From positions 2,170,001-2,234,000 of the forward strand of contig OY970394.1 in assembly GCA_963720475.1 (NCBI GenBank): a stretch of DNA of 64,000 bases, given 5' to 3'. Positions 63,805 through 64,000 of the stretch are shown here, piece after piece. The stretch comes from G963720475 sp963720475 (GTDB taxonomy: Bacteria > Actinomycetota > Thermoleophilia > Solirubrobacterales > Thermoleophilaceae). Both the position numbers and the translations under genes were made by a program. The notes beneath the pieces are model-generated. The model did no database searches, was not told the origin of the DNA, and saw nothing but the letters and a program-made list of their open reading frames with translations. Positions within the stretch are counted from its first letter, which is position 1. Every line of letters begins with the position of its first letter.

Positions 63805-64000
63805 GCCGCATCGCGGTCGATGAAGTCCTGGAGGCGGCGACGCGAGATGTCCGCGAGTCCTTCGATCTCGTGGGTATATCGGATGAGCATCCGTGGCTCG
63901 GTGTGACCGGCCATCCGCATCGCGGTCCCGAGGTCCACATCAGCCGCCATCAGCATCGAGCAGAACGAGTGTCGAGCAATGTGCGGCGATACCGCGGGCA
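63801..64000 (-). CDS. Tyrosine recombinase (integrase), C-terminal part only
   Basis: Only the last 66 codons are in the window; the gene continues to the right. Visible catalytic features: PHIARHSFCSML with the His-x-x-Arg box, AMRMAGHTEPRM with the second His, and the nucleophile Tyr in LIRYTHEIEG. Ends DFIDRDAA. Probably the integrase of the element that starts at the tRNA-Glu gene. Confidence 0.85.
   Translation of the reverse strand, partial: PAVSPHIARHSFCSMLMAADVDLGTAMRMAGHTEPRMLIRYTHEIEGLADISRRRLQDFIDRDAA

Noticed and set aside
60356..64000. Prophage
   Set aside because: No structural, packaging or lysis genes are visible in this part; Rep-like protein plus integrase fits an integrative plasmid better, though only the left part is in view.

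Overview
The window is very GC-rich, with short or overlapping gene junctions (mostly ATGA), frequent GTG/TTG starts and an actinobacterial gene repertoire: a division and cell-wall (dcw) cluster without ftsA, an Rpf-type protein behind a c-di-AMP riboswitch, a minimal Tad pilus and many GMC oxidoreductases. Together these suggest a deep-branching actinobacterium, probably of the Thermoleophilia/Solirubrobacterales type. This is inferred from gene content; no rRNA is present.

Layout. 1-4.2 kb (minus): glycine cleavage operon gcvT-gcvH-gcvPA-gcvPB, just downstream of ftsZ. 4.2-22.7 kb (minus): one long dcw cluster read mraZ-rsmH-ftsL-ftsI-murE-murF-mraY-murD-cytochrome P450-ftsW-murG-lipoprotein-murC-murB-ftsQ-ftsZ. 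It has a recognisable MraZ operator and promoter, an unexpected P450 coupled to murD, and a small plus-strand gene between ftsI and murE. 23-26 kb (minus): cpaF-tadB-tadC. 26-32.5 kb: CPA1 antiporter, enoyl-CoA hydratase, riboswitch-controlled Rpf-like protein, rpiA, a CpaB-like protein with a two-component system, and an unknown gene. 32.5-36.6 kb (minus): a Rho-like paralogue and an operon for cyclic 2,3-diphosphoglycerate synthesis with a transaldolase. 36.7-41 kb: a secreted beta-propeller protein and a TetR-controlled ferredoxin reductase/desaturase pair. 41-51.5 kb: metallophosphoesterase-folP-glpD-nitroreductase, a cupredoxin, two GMC oxidoreductases, a GntR regulator, DoxX and an alpha/beta hydrolase.

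The most striking locus is 51.9-59.3 kb (minus). A cobalamin riboswitch precedes three secreted proteins with DUF4430 (transcobalamin C-terminal-like) domains, then EcfT, a fused double EcfA ATPase, and an ECF S component fused to an extracellular alpha/alpha-toroid of prenyltransferase/squalene-cyclase-like repeats. These are the two folds that make up animal intrinsic factor and transcobalamin, here combined with an ECF importer. I infer a corrinoid capture and uptake system.

59.3-60.4 kb holds a PAP2 phosphatase and tRNA-Glu(CTC). From the tRNA to the window end there is an apparent integrated element: an SDH/ClpP-like protease of visibly lower GC, a Rep-like protein, small unknowns and the C-terminal end of a tyrosine recombinase.

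About fifteen otherwise well-conserved genes carry single-base frame breaks, densest at 14.4-21.3 kb and often in G/C runs. I read these as assembly or sequencing indels, and give whole-gene spans for the affected genes.
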